From contig CM060066.1 of the NCBI GenBank assembly GCA_030533445.1, positions 310,001 to 374,000 on the forward strand: a DNA stretch of 64,000 nt, given 5' to 3'. Source of the DNA: Cyprinodon diabolis (taxonomy: Eukaryota > Chordata > Actinopteri > Cyprinodontiformes > Cyprinodontidae). Both the position numbers and the translations under genes were made by a program. Positions 1-10,254 of this stretch are shown piece after piece (the stretch's first letter is position 1; each line of letters begins with the position of its first letter). The notes below the pieces were generated by a model. That model did not search any database and was not told the DNA's origin. It saw only the letters and a program-made list of their open reading frames with translations.

Positions 1-520
1 AACATTTAAGATTAGCTAACGCTGCGGTGCAGGAGGGGAGAGACAGAGCGGAGCTCTAAACATTACAGCAAAGAAGAGTCTTCATGGAAAACTGATCTAA
101 CTGCATCAGATCTGTTCTCTTTAAACCACTCAGCATTTTTTTCAATCATCTACGTTTATTTCAGTTTTAATAAACATTTCTTTAGTGGACACACTTGTAA
201 ACATGCAGACAAGAGTGAAGGTGGAGCCGAATGATTCAGAAGACGAGGTTTGGGCGTCGATATGAAGGCTGCAGGAAAGAGCTCATTCATCTTGACTGTG
301 CTGCCTGGTTTACTGTGCTGCCTGCTTCTCCATCAGTCCATATTGCAAAACGCCCTGCGGAGTAAACAATTACCGAAGTCAACAACAACAACAAGTCACT
401 GCTTCAAAACATGCTCTACAAATAAAAGCTGGATAAGAACTAAGCTTGCATGGTTTTCTATGTGTTCCCAGGCTGCAGACACAGATTAGACTGCTCCAAT
501 CTTCAGCCAGTCTACAAGCC
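1..520. other. Left flank, no gene identified
   Basis: I recognise no gene here. A short plus-strand frame at 203-265 begins MQTRVKVEPNDSEDE and ends after 20 residues. The GAG|GTTTGG at its end could be a splice donor, so it might be a first coding exon, but nothing downstream supports that. An open frame at 250-489 has no family resemblance I can name. The stretch before 200 is AT-rich with an AATAAA-like string near 167-173. Confidence 0.3.
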
Positions 521-537
521 GTAGCTCTACAGCAAGG

Positions 538-720
538 GGGCTCAAGTCCAGTCCTCAAGAGCTACTATCCTGCAGCTTTTTGATGGACCCCATTTTTAAC
601 ACACCTGAGTCAAATGAGTGGCTCATTACGTGCCTCTGCTGAGCTGAATGAGAGTCTTGAGCCTTCGATTCAGGTGAGTTAGAGAAGAGATGCATCTAAA
701 AGTTACAGGATGGTAGCTCT
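538..720. mobile_element. Palindromic MITE remnant with inverted arms
   Basis: The left arm (about 541-586) and right arm (about 692-720) are inverted copies of each other. The reverse complement of 559-586 matches 693-720 with only a few mismatches; both contain CTGCAGGATAGTAGCTCT or a close variant. The middle holds a CACACCTGAGTCAAATGA-like core. This layout matches a very common foldback MITE type in fish genomes. The outer part of the right arm is missing: the 15-bp minisatellite starts where it should continue. Confidence 0.6.
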
Positions 721-2341
721 ACAGGGCGTAGCTCTACAGGGCGTAGCTCTACGGGACGTAGCTCTACAGTGCATGGCTCTACAGGGCGTAGCTCTACAGG
801 GCGTAGCTCTACAGGCCGTAGCTCTACAGGGCGTGGCTCTACAGGGCGTGGCTCTACAGGCCGTGGCTCTACAGGGCGTAGCTCTACGGGGCGTAGCTCT
901 ACAGGGCGTAGCTCTACAGTGCATGGCTCTACAGTGCATGGCTCTACAGGTTGTAGCTCTACAGGGCGTAGCTCTAAAGGGCGGCTCTACGGGTTGCAGC
1001 TCTACAGGGCGTAGCTCTAAAGGGCGGCTCTACAAGTTGTAGCTCTACAGGTTGTAGCTCTACAGGGCATGGCTTTACAGGTTGTAGCTCTACAGGGCGT
1101 AGCTCTAAAGGGCGGCTCTACAAGTTGTAGCTCTACAGGTTGTAGCTCTACAGTGCATGGCTCTACAGGTAGTAGCTCTACAGGTTGTAGCTCTACAGGG
1201 CATAGCTCTACAGGGCGTAGCTCTACAGTGCATGGCTCTACAGGTTGTAGCTCTACATGTTGTAGCTCTACAGGGCATAGCTCTACAGGGCATAGCTCTA
1301 CAGGGCATAGCTCTACAGGTTGTAGCTCTACAGGGCGTGGCTCTACAGGGTGGGGCTCTACAGGTTGCAGCTCTACAGGGCGTCTCTCTACAGGGCGTAG
1401 CTCTAAAGGGCGGCTCTACAAGTTGTAGCTCTACAGGTTGTAGCTCTAGAGTGTCGTGGCTCTACAGGGCATGGCTCTACAGGTTGTAGCTCTACAGGGC
1501 ACAGCTCTACAGGGCATAGCTCTACAGGGCGTAGCTCTACAGGTTGTAGCTCTACAGGGCATAGCTCTACAGGGCATAGCTCTACAGGTTGTAGCTCTAC
1601 AGGGCATAGCTCTACAGGGCATAGCTCTACAGTGCATGGCTCTACAGGGCATAGCTCTACAGGTTGTAGCTCAACAGGGCGTAGCTCTACAGTGCATGGC
1701 TCTACAGGTTGTAGCTCTACAGGGCATAGCTCTACAGGGCATAGCTCTACAGGTTGTAGCTCTACAGGGCGTGGCTCTACAGGGTGAGGCTCTACAGGTT
1801 GTAGCTCTACAGGTTGTAGCTCTACAGGGCATAGCTCTACAGGGCATAGCTCTAAAGGGCGGCTCTACAAGTTGCAGCTCTACAGGTTGTAGTTCTAAAG
1901 GGCGGCTCTACAGGTTGCAGCTCTACAGGGCGTCTCTCTACAGGGCGTAGCTCTAAAGGGCGGCTCTACAAGTTGTAGCTCTACAGGGCGTCTCTCTACA
2001 GGGCGTAGCTCTAAAGGGCGACTCTACAAGTTGTAGCTCTACAGGGTGTAGTTCTAAAGGGCGGCTCTACAGGTTGCAGCTCTACAGGGCGTCTCTCTAC
2101 AGGGCGTAGCTCTAAAGGGCGGCTCTACAAGTTGTAGCTCTACAGGGTGTAGTTCTAAAGGGCGGCTCTACAGTGCAGCTCTACAGGCCATACAGTAGCT
2201 CTAGAGTGTCGTGGCTCTACAGGGCGTGGCTCTACAGGTTGCAGCTCTACAGGGTGTGGCTCTACAGGCCATAGCACTACAGAGTGTCGTGGCTCTACAG
2301 GCCATAGCTCTACAGTGCATAGCACTAGACGGTGTAGCTCT
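709..2341. repeat. 15-bp minisatellite
   Basis: About 108 copies of a 15-bp unit, GTAGCTCTACAGGGC, with common variants (GTGCATG, GGTTGTA, AAAGGGCGG). Because 15 is divisible by three, several frames stay open on both strands; these are not genes. The right half is richer in GGGCGGCTCTACAAG variants and shows blocks repeated at 60-120 bp, suggesting local duplication. It ends about 43 bp beyond the smdt1 stop codon, so it probably begins in or next to the smdt1 3' UTR. Confidence 0.97.
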
Positions 2342-2383
2342 GGGACATGTTCATTTTACCTCTTTTTATGTTGCACAATAAAG

Positions 2384-5300
2384 TCAGTCATCGTCGTCGT
2401 CATCGTCAGGGACGAAGATGTCATGCTCCTCGAGGAGAGCAGCAAAGTTCTTGCTGATCAAAGTTCCAACGTACAGGAAAGGCACCACCACCACAGTCAT
2501 CCGGAAAAGGCCAAAAGGTGTCTGCAAAATGTAGATAATGTGTTATAGAGATCAACTGAACAGGTGAGTCCAGCTGATTCTGCTGCGGTACAGGTGCAAA
2601 CAGCAGCAGCAGCACGGCGCTCTGATTGGAGCCTCCTGATATAATGACTGATGATGAAGGGATGGATGGAGGAAGGTGGATGTTTAAGGGGAGTGAAACG
2701 CTAGCTCTTCTCATCCAATCACAATCAGTGTTTTTTAAACGGACTCATGTGAGTTTTACTCCCAACTCATGAAAAAGAGATTAGTTTTTAAACATGTAAG
2801 CAGCAGGAAGATAGTCAGATAATTGCATGAAAATTTACGTCGACTGAAAAATATAACGACTAAATTCCTCCAGTAAAGAAAAGAAAACCCAAATTTCTCC
2901 TTTAGTAAAATCACACAGTAGGGTGAGTGTTGGCCTGGTGGTTAGAGCAGAGCGCTGTGCTCTGAGAAGGTTGCAGTAGCGGGTTCCATTCCCACAGCCT
3001 GCACTCTGGATCCCTGAGCAAGACCCTTAACCCCACACTGCTCCCCGGGCGCCGCAACATGGCAGCCCACTGCTCCCTAAGGAGATGGGTTAAATGCAGA
3101 GAGGGAATTTATCTGAGATCAATAGACCAGAATATTTTGTTATTGAACTAATAAAAGAACATTTTATGGGTAAATTGATTGATATAGATATGTATATATA
3201 TATATATATATATACACCATTTTTACTGAGTAAACACACTAGACTGAACATGTCTAGTTGTATTTTTTTTTTTATTACAAAACTTAGAAAGTTACAGTTC
3301 ACGTTTGCATGAAGGGAAAACAAAGACAAAGAAAATAAAGTAAAATACATAAAAAAACAATTTTCAACATCAACAATTGAAGAAAATAGCCAGAGTAACA
3401 AAAAATACATATCAGTAACATTAATTATAAAGTTAGAGAAGATAATTGTTGTAAACATTTTGATGCTGATTTACCCTTTAAACCAGAAATACAGATTATG
3501 TCATTTTTTAAGTCAACTTTAAAAACACTGAAAAGAGGTTTGTTCTTCATAAATTTTGACATATGGATGAAGAATTTACCAAGTAAAATAAATAAATTGA
3601 CTATATATTGTATAGAGGGGTTTGAGTCAGAAAAATAAAAGAAAATGTGAAAACTGGATAAAAGTATGTTTGAGCCAAAGTGACCATAAATAAAGCATTG
3701 CATATCATTCCACAGAGAAGAGCTGTGAACAGCTATAAAACAAATAGTCTAATGTTTCTATTTCCAAAGAGCAAAAGGAGCATTTTTCATCTACCGTGGG
3801 GAGGAATTGTGAAATAAACTTATTACAGGGGTAATAATGGTGAAGGATTTTAAATGTTATTTATTTTACTTTGTTTGTAATTTAAAATGTATGTGGGTTA
3901 CTCCAGGCTCTATTCCAGTTAATGTTTTCATACGAGGGGGGGGGGGCATTTGTACCTGGAAGCAGGGATAGAGTTTGCACATAGAAGGTTTTTAATAACT
4001 TTGTTGTTGAATTTTCTGTCTAGAAAAGATAAACCATTTATTGAAATATTGCTGGAGACAAGAACATTATTTGATCTAACTCTTTCTCATCTCTAAGTAG
4101 GGTGATGATCCCATGGGGTATGGCTCTGGTTACAAAGTCAAATTCTATTCTTGGAGGATAGAAGTTAAATTTATGAGTGAAGTCGTCATATGTTAGAATT
4201 TGTTTTGAGTTATTCAACAGTTGGGCTACCAGAACCAAACCATGTTTAAACCAGTTTTATATAAAGAGAGTCTTGTTTCTATGTAAGATATGCATATTGT
4301 TCCAGATAAAACATTTATGAGGGGAGAAATTGTGTTTGTATAAAAGCGACCAGCAAGTTAGAGCCTGTTTATGGAAGTTTGTCTAGTTGTATAGATCTAT
4401 AGAATTCCATGAAAATTCAAAAAATATCCACTGGACTTGGTTTTCAAGATTTGAAGACGTTTCTCCACCTCTCCAGGAAGCTTTCTCAATTCTAATGTCT
4501 GGATCCGCAGTGAGTTTGAGTCTTATATGGACAAGGCCTTGTATTGCTTGGAAACATGCAAACGGTAACGGATGAATGGGTCGTTTAGTTCCATCGTTAG
4601 CCTGTAATATCTGAACCTGTCTATGATTCTAGGGGTCGGTCGTTAAAGGGGGGATTGCCATTAAGGGGGGGATTGTCTCCTGTAATACCTGAACCTGTCT
4701 ATGATTCTAGGGGTCGGTCATTAAAGGGGGGATTGCCATTAAGGGGGGGATTGTCTCCTGTAATACCTGAAACCTGTCTATGATTGGTAAGGGTCGGTCG
4801 TTAAGGAGGTGTTGTTGTCCAGCTGGAGCGGGTAGGTCCCTCGTTCCTCTGTGATGGGGTGGGGGGTTTGGTGATATCTGGAAGGGATCATGTCTATGAT
4901 TGAATTGTATGTTTTTGGAAGCTGGAATCTGAGTCCACCACCTCTGTTTAAAGTTGGTTTTTCTCTCTTAACATAGATGGCTTCCTTCCTCTCAAACCAC
5001 CTATTTTCTTTATCCAGAATGTGGACATTCTGGTCCTCTAAAGAATGTCCTTTGTCCACAAGCTGTAGGTGTACTGCGGAGTCTTGTCCAGAGGCGGACG
5101 CTCTTCTGTGTTGGGCCATGCGTCTGTGGAGCGGTTGTTTGGTTTCTCCGATATAAAGATCAGAGCATTCCTCGCTGCACTGAACAGCATATACCACTCC
5201 GCTCATATTGGGTCTGGGGGTTTTATCTTTAGCATACACTAGCCTCTGTTTAAGGGTTTGGTTTGGCTTGAAATGTTCTGGGATCTTGTGTTTGGAGAAA

Positions 5301-6736
5301 ATCCTCTTGAGCTTTTCAGACACTCCAGCAACATAAGGGATTGTGATGTTTTTGCGTTTAATTTTCCCATCGCTGTCTTCTGTTGCGAGTCTTTTGGATT
5401 TCCTTGCTGATTTGATAAAAGCCCAGTTTGGATATCCACAGTTTCGAAGAGCATCTTGATGTGTTTCTGTTCTTTTTACTTCCCATCTGTTTTAGTAGGG
5501 ACATGTTCTGCCCGGTGTTTTAAGGTTCTGATGACTGAGAGTTTGTGTTCCAGTGGGTGGTGTGAGTCAGAAAGAAGATACTGGTCTGTGTGAGTAGGTT
5601 TCCTATACACTTCAATGTTTAGGCTTCCCTCTCCTTCCATGCTCACCAAGCAGTCCAGAAAGGGTAGTTTGTTGTCCTTGGCATCCTCTCTGGTGAATTT
5701 GATGTTACGGTCAACAGAGTTGATGTGTTTGGTGAAAGCTTCCACTTCCTCTAGCTGGATTTTGACCAAAGTGTCATCCACGTATCTAAACCAGTGGCTT
5801 GGTGGTGTCCCATTGAAAGTGTCTAAAGCTCTCTTTTCCATTTCTTCCATGTAAAGATTGGCTACAATTGGGTATACTGGAGATCCCATTGTGCAGCCAT
5901 GCTTCTGTCTGTAAAATTACCTCTGAATGTGAAATAGGTTGTGGAAAGACAAAGGCCCAGTAGTGTGCAGATCTGGTCCGGAGTGAAATTAGTCCTGTTG
6001 TTTAAATCACTATCTTGTTCAAGACGTGTCCCGACTGTTTCCACTGCCTCTGTTATCGGTTTGCATGTGAAAAGTGAAGTAACATCGAACGGTACCAGGG
6101 TTTCTCCTGATGCCATCCTTAAATGTTTGGCTTTGTTAGCAAAGTCTTTGGAGTTTTCTCTGTGATGTGGTGTGTTTCCCACCAAGGGAGCTAAGATATT
6201 AGCAAGCTGTTTAGCAATGTTGTATGTTGCTGAGTTAATGCTGGTGACAATGGGCCTGAGTGGTGCCCCTTCTTTGTGAATTTTTGGAAGTCCATATAAG
6301 CTGGAATTTCCTCCCCTGGATATAATCTGAAATAGGCTGTGCTGTTAATTACCTTGTCTTTTTCAAGTTGTTTGAGATAGTCTATTATTTTCTTTTATAT
6401 CTATAGAATTCCTGCAAATGACTTCCTGGTTCTTGTAAACAGACGCGCAGCAGAAATGACGTTTATCGCCCTGCTGCGTCTCTATTGGCTGGTGCTGCTG
6501 TCAGCACAGGAAAGGCCCCGCCCACTGCGCCTCTCCTCGGCTTCCTGTTGTGAGCAGAGAGGAGAAAAACTCACCTTTTCAGGTTTGGGGAGGATTCCCC
6601 CGGAAGGAGTGGAAACCACAGTCCTGCTTTGACTCTTCCTGGGAATAGAGGAGGGATTTAATCCGGGATTACAGCTTTTTATGCCCGTTTTCCTGCCGGA
6701 AAGACGGAGAGAGAGCCGCACTATGCTCGCCGCCAT
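2384..6736 (-). CDS. smdt1: Essential MCU regulator EMRE, mitochondrial (2 exons)
   Basis: EMRE is the small single-pass inner-membrane subunit that couples the MCU calcium pore to the MICU1/MICU2 gatekeepers. Exon 1 is 6575-6736 (54 codons) and ends AAAG|GTGAGT. Exon 2 is 2384-2521, after TTTGCAG, giving 99 residues; the human protein is 107. The N-terminus (MAASIVRLSLRLSGRK) is arginine-rich and suits a mitochondrial presequence. Residues 45-54 read PSGGILPKPEK-like, the segment conserved just before the membrane helix. Exon 2 encodes the helix and the near-invariant VGTLISKNFAALLEEHDIF, followed by seven aspartates, the acidic tail known to contact MICU1. The 4.05-kb intron is filled with transposons and lies in phase 0. 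The start was chosen because it is the first ATG in frame, with AAGATGG context. No canonical AATAAA follows; a CATAAA lies near 2364. Confidence 0.94.
2930..3108 (+). mobile_element. tRNA-derived SINE
   Basis: The head resembles a tRNA promoter: an A-box-like GGTGGTTAGAGCAGAGCGC near 2938 and a B-box-like GGTTCCATTCCC near 2982. A body with CTGAGCAAGACCCTTAACCCC follows, ending GGTTAAATGCAGAG. It does not fold as a complete tRNA and carries an extra 3' body, so it is a SINE and not a tRNA gene. It lies in smdt1 intron 1, in the opposite orientation to the gene. Confidence 0.7.
3110..4394 (-). mobile_element. L1/Tx1-like LINE 3' fragment (degraded)
   Basis: Minus-strand frame 4038-4238 reads LVAQLLNNSKQILTYDDF followed by FNFYPPRIEFDFVTRAIP. 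This is the pattern of the region after the reverse transcriptase in L1/Tx1-type ORF2 proteins. Upstream residues (about 4240-4390) continue in the same style with stops and shifts. The rest, down to 3110, is AT-rich with open frames but no recognisable domain, and includes a (TA)n run at about 3188-3214. The family is inferred from pattern only. It lies in smdt1 intron 1. Confidence 0.5.
4409..6398 (-). mobile_element. Penelope-like element with GIY-YIG domain (inactive)
   Basis: On the minus strand, three out-of-register frames encode one retroelement. 5862-6185 holds the start of the reverse transcriptase (LVPFDVTSLFT). 5476-5889 holds its core with the catalytic RYVDDT motif. 4778-5323 holds a GIY-YIG nuclease (VVYAVQC, then DLYIGETKQPLHRRMAQH). 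A reverse transcriptase with a C-terminal GIY-YIG domain defines Penelope-like elements of the Neptune/Poseidon kind. Frameshifts near 5880 and 5460 make it inactive. A 14-bp direct repeat, ATCTATAGAATTCC, at 4395-4408 and 6399-6412 flanks it as a target-site duplication. The 3' end carries a GAAACGTCTTCAA-type motif (inverse near 4450), common to fish copies. It lies in smdt1 intron 1, in the same orientation as the gene. Confidence 0.88.
4601..4800. repeat. 78-bp tandem repeat at the 3' end of the Penelope element
   Basis: CCTGTAATAYCTGA recurs at 4601, 4679 and 4757, exactly 78 bp apart, giving about 2.5 copies that each include AGGGGTCGGTCGTTAA and AAGGGGGGATTG. The last partial copy overlaps the end of the GIY-YIG frame. 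Confidence 0.9.
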
Positions 6737-6741
6737 CTTGT
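6724..6741 (-). promoter_or_regulatory. YY1-like motif overlapping the smdt1 start codon
   Basis: On the minus strand the start codon sits in CAAGATGGCGGCGA, a close match to the YY1 consensus AAGATGGCGGC. YY1 sites over the start codon are known in housekeeping and mitochondrial genes. GC- and CCAAT-type motifs (plus-strand CCCCGCCC near 6515, ATTGG near 6484) lie just inside intron 1, consistent with a CpG-rich promoter region spanning exon 1. Confidence 0.45.
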
Positions 6742-7113
6742 TTCAGTGGGACAGGGCTGGGTGGAATGCGTGGGTGTGCCCCACGGATCAGACCTTTGAT
6801 CGTGTCTGTGGGTGTGCCTCTGGAGCTTTTTCCTTTTTTGTTTTAAATAAACTTCACTGATAAAAATGACAAATAAACATTAAAACAAATAAATGTTGGG
6901 ATTAATATTGATCATTGATGAAAAAGTTTAATAAACCCTAAAATATTAAATATAACAGATGTGTTTAAATCTGATATATAACGTCTATAATCTCCCTGAT
7001 CAGTCAGAAAAATTGCCTTTGATCAGTATCAAAGCAATCATTTCCTAAACCAGGAGCAGGGGCGCAACTACATATTTTTGAGGTGGATGCGACCCCCACC
7101 CCCCCAGTTAATG
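6742..7113. other. smdt1 upstream flank
   Basis: Upstream side of smdt1. It is GC-rich for the first 60 bases, then AT-rich. I see no TATA box and no further gene. Confidence 0.5.
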
Positions 7114-7121
7114 ATCTAAAT

Positions 7122-7578
7122 CATGGGTCTTTAACGTTTTCCAGGCCAAGGACCCCAAACTGATGGCGAGATGGAGCGGGGACCCCCTAATTATATATGT
7201 TGAATGAAATAGTGTTCTATCAAACTGCTCCTATAGTCACTATTACAGATGGAGTACTGTACCTAAAATAATCCCTCCCTGGGATTATTAAAGTATTTCT
7301 GATTCCTGGTTGATGGGACAGTTGTTGAGAATGAAACGGTGCCCAGCTTAAAGAGCTCCTGTGTGTCGCTGAATATGAGCATTGATGACTGAAAGACATC
7401 TTCTGCCTCCATTTATCTGTTTAATACAGTGTGTTTTATTCATGTTAATGTGGATTTAAAGACTTTTCAATTAATGGAAAAATTGCAGGGGGGAATATTT
7501 AAAAAAAAAAAGTGTTATCAACCAAAACTTCGCGACCCCCATGCAGTACCTCTGTGGACCCCCTGTTGAAGACCTACA
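7122..7578. mobile_element. hAT-like MITE with 8-bp target-site duplication
   Basis: A 457-bp non-coding element bounded by a perfect 8-bp direct repeat, ATCTAAAT (7114-7121 and 7579-7586). The ends are imperfect inverted repeats: the left reads CATGGGTCTTTAACG and the right, reverse complemented, reads TGTAGGTCTTCAACA. Inside are GACCCC-rich stretches (CCAAGGACCCC; CGCGACCCCCATGC), typical of a common fish repeat. An 8-bp duplication points to a hAT-type transposase acting in trans. An internal CTGGGATTATTAAAGT string resembles a LINE tail. Confidence 0.7.
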
Positions 7579-7699
7579 ATCTAAATTAATCAGCTGAAGC
7601 CACTGCTCTCTCTACCTTTGCTGAAACCACTCATTGTTTGAGTTCCATAAATTCAGACATATCAAATAGAAATTGTGATTTATATTGTATATAAATGTG

Positions 7700-9175
7700 T
7701 ATATAAATCCTCTCCTTGGGCTGCCACCTTATTGTGGTGGAGAGGTTTGAGTGTCCCAATGATCCTGGGAGCTATGCTGTCTGGGGCTTTATGCCCCTGG
7801 TAGGGTCACCCAAGGCAGACAGGTCCTAGGTGAGGTACCAGACAAAGCGCAGCCCGAAGACCCTTATGATGAGTGCAACCTTTGGATTCGGCGTTCCCTC
7901 GACCGGACGCGGGTCACCGGGGCACCACTCTGGAGCCAGGCCTGGGGGGGGGGGCACGATGGCGAGCGCCTGGTGGCCGGGCTTTTTCCCATGGGGCCCT
8001 GCCGGGCTCAGCCCGAAAAGGAAACATGGGTCCCCACTTACATGGGCCCACCAGCCGTGAGAGGGGCCATAGGGGTCGGGTGCAATGTGTGTTGGTTGGC
8101 GGTCCGAACCTCGGCTGCAGAAGCTGGCTCTAGGGACGTGGAATGTCACCTCGCTGGTGGGGAAGGAACCTGAGCTAGTGTGTGAGGCTGAGAGGTTCCA
8201 GCTAGAAATAGTCGGTCTCACCTCGACGCATGGTTCTGGTTCTGGAACCAGTCTCCTTGAGAGGGGCTGGACATACTTCCACTCTGGAGTTGCCCACGGT
8301 GAGAGGCGCCGGGCAGGAGTGGGCATACTTGTTGCCCCCCATCTCAGCGCCTGCATGTTGGGGTTCACCCCGGTGAACGAGAGGGTAGCCTCCCTCCGCC
8401 TACGGGTGGTGGGACGGGTTCTGACTGTTGTATGTACTTACGGGCCGAACACCAGTTCAGATTACCCACCCTTTTTAGAGTCCTTAGGGGGGGTACTGGA
8501 GGGTGCCCCTCCTGGGGACTCCCTTGTTCTGCTGGGAGACTTCAACGCTCACGTGGGAAATGACAGTGAGACCTGGAGGGGTGTGGTTGGTAGGAATGGC
8601 CGCCCCAATCTGAACTCGAGTGGTGTTCTGTTGTTGGACATCTGTGCTCGTCATGGATTGTCCATAACGAACACCATGTTCAAGCATAAGGGTGTCCATA
8701 TGCGCACTAGGCACCAGAACATCCTAGGCCCCAGTTCGATGATCGACTTTGTCATCGTTTCATCGGACTTGTGGCCGTATGTCTTGGACACTCAGGTAAA
8801 GAGAGGTGCAGAGCTTTCCACTGACCCCTATCTGGTGGTGAGTTGGCTCCGGTGGTGGGGGAGGATGCCGGTCAGACCTGGCAGGCCCAAACGTGTTGTG
8901 AGGGTCTGCTGGGAATGTCTGGCAGAGTCCCCTGTTAGGTGGGGCTTTAACTCCCATCTCCGGCAGAACTTCGAACACATCCCGTGGGAGGTGGGGGACA
9001 TTGAGTCCGAGTGGACCATGTTCCGTTCCTCCATTATCCCGGTGGCTTATCTGAGCTTAGTGGCCTACCTCAGGCATGAGTGATACCGCAAATACCGGCT
9101 CGGACGTCGCCCGGGTTAACAAGGTCCGCGTCAGTTGCTAGGGAACCAGGGCAACTTGATGACAAATTGGCTACC
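7700..9175 (+). mobile_element. RTE-like LINE 5' part with AP-endonuclease domain
   Basis: The untranslated head (from about 7705, GGGCTGCCACCTTATTGTGG) leads into an open frame at 8085-9083 (332 aa). It has [11 protein letters not shown], a YGPN motif, [13 protein letters not shown] and a late [10 protein letters not shown], the signature of an apurinic-endonuclease domain from a non-LTR retrotransposon. The late histidine motif reads [10 protein letters not shown] where related proteins usually have STDHHLVVSW, so a catalytic histidine appears lost. No reverse transcriptase follows; the copy breaks off near 9170. Assignment to the RTE-like group is by general resemblance. Confidence 0.8.
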
Positions 9176-9188
9176 GGAACAAGACATA

Positions 9189-9190
<2 letters not shown>

Positions 9191-9227
<37 letters not shown>
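9191..9227. repeat. (TA)n microsatellite
   Basis: An uninterrupted TA run between two LINE remnants; it probably marks the boundary between them. Confidence 0.95.
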
Positions 9228-9228
<1 letters not shown>

Positions 9229-9231
<3 letters not shown>

Positions 9232-10254
9232 TTAAGTAGATCAGTAATAGATTATGGAAGCATTGTTTATAATTCAGCAGCAGAGACAAATCTACAATTC
9301 ATTATCACATTCACATTACAGCGTACAGTCACATTCAGTATCCAACATTGAGATTATGTACAGGAGAAATTAAAATTACTCCAAGAGCTGCATTGTTAGT
9401 AGAAATGGCAGAAATGCCACTTGAAGAAAGCAATTAACATTAAATTATTGGGCTGATTTAAAAGGTCATAGAAAGGATCATCCAACTCTGCAGGTAATTC
9501 GACACCGTTGGGAAAAAGAAGCAAAACATATTAGAAGTTTTGGCTGGATTGTTCAAGAAAAAATACCAGAACTCAAAAAAGATCAGATTAATATAAGCCA
9601 AACAGTTCCATTATCAGTCATACATGGATGGTTCCAGATGTTAGGGTAGATTTTACTTTGTTCAAAAGAAGAAGACATTCATATTAAACTCATATATAGT
9701 ACAGGAATATATTAATAATTATTATAGTTATGTTAAAATTTATACAAATTCTTCTAAAAATATAACAAATCAGAGTAGCTTTCATTATACTAGAATTCAA
9801 TGTTAAAATTAAGAAGAGAATAAATTATGGGCTTTCAGTTTATACAGGAGAAATGATTGCAATATTATTAGCTAAAGAAGTTAAGCCATTAAGATAAGTT
9901 ATCTGTTCAGATTCTAGTTCATCCTTAATTAGTTTGCAGTATAATCACTCAGAAATCAGGCCAGATATTTTAATAGAAATTCAACAGACTTTATAGAATA
10001 AATATGATGGCTTTAATAATAGATTTTGTATGGGTGCCAGCACATTATGGAGTTAAAGGAAATGAGCAGGTGGATAAGGCAGCAAAAGAAGCTGATTTAA
10101 ATACTAATTTCAGTAAATCAGAAGTTAAAATATTAATTAAGCACAAAATGAAGGATAAATGGCCAAAGGAATGGGAGAAAGGAAAAAAAGGACGTTAGTT
10201 TTATAAAATTCAAAAGAAAACTGGAGCAATGAGAAGAACAGGAAGAGAATTTTG
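9229..10254 (+). mobile_element. I/Nimb-like LINE fragment with RNase H domain (left part)
   Basis: Degraded coding sequence with many stops. Recognisable pieces include LSVYTGEMIAILLA and VICSDSSSSLISLQ (RNase H catalytic region), then an open stretch at 10004-10198 with FVWVPAHYGVKGNEQVDKAA, the conserved HxGxxGNExxD end of RNase H. An RNase H domain inside a LINE is typical of the I group. The element is interrupted at about 10255 by another LINE and resumes at about 12025. Confidence 0.72.

Noticed and set aside
250..489. 79-codon frame at the left end
   Set aside because: No family pattern, no splice support, and AT-rich surroundings.
2930..3020. tRNA gene
   Set aside because: It has A- and B-box-like motifs but no full cloverleaf, and a SINE body follows.
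8085..9083. 332-codon frame as a host endonuclease gene
   Set aside because: The domain order, the upstream LINE head and the truncated end show that it is the AP-endonuclease part of a LINE.
9134..9147. RFX X-box GTTGCTAGGGAAC
   Set aside because: It lies at the broken end of a LINE, away from any promoter; a match to a degenerate motif is expected by chance.
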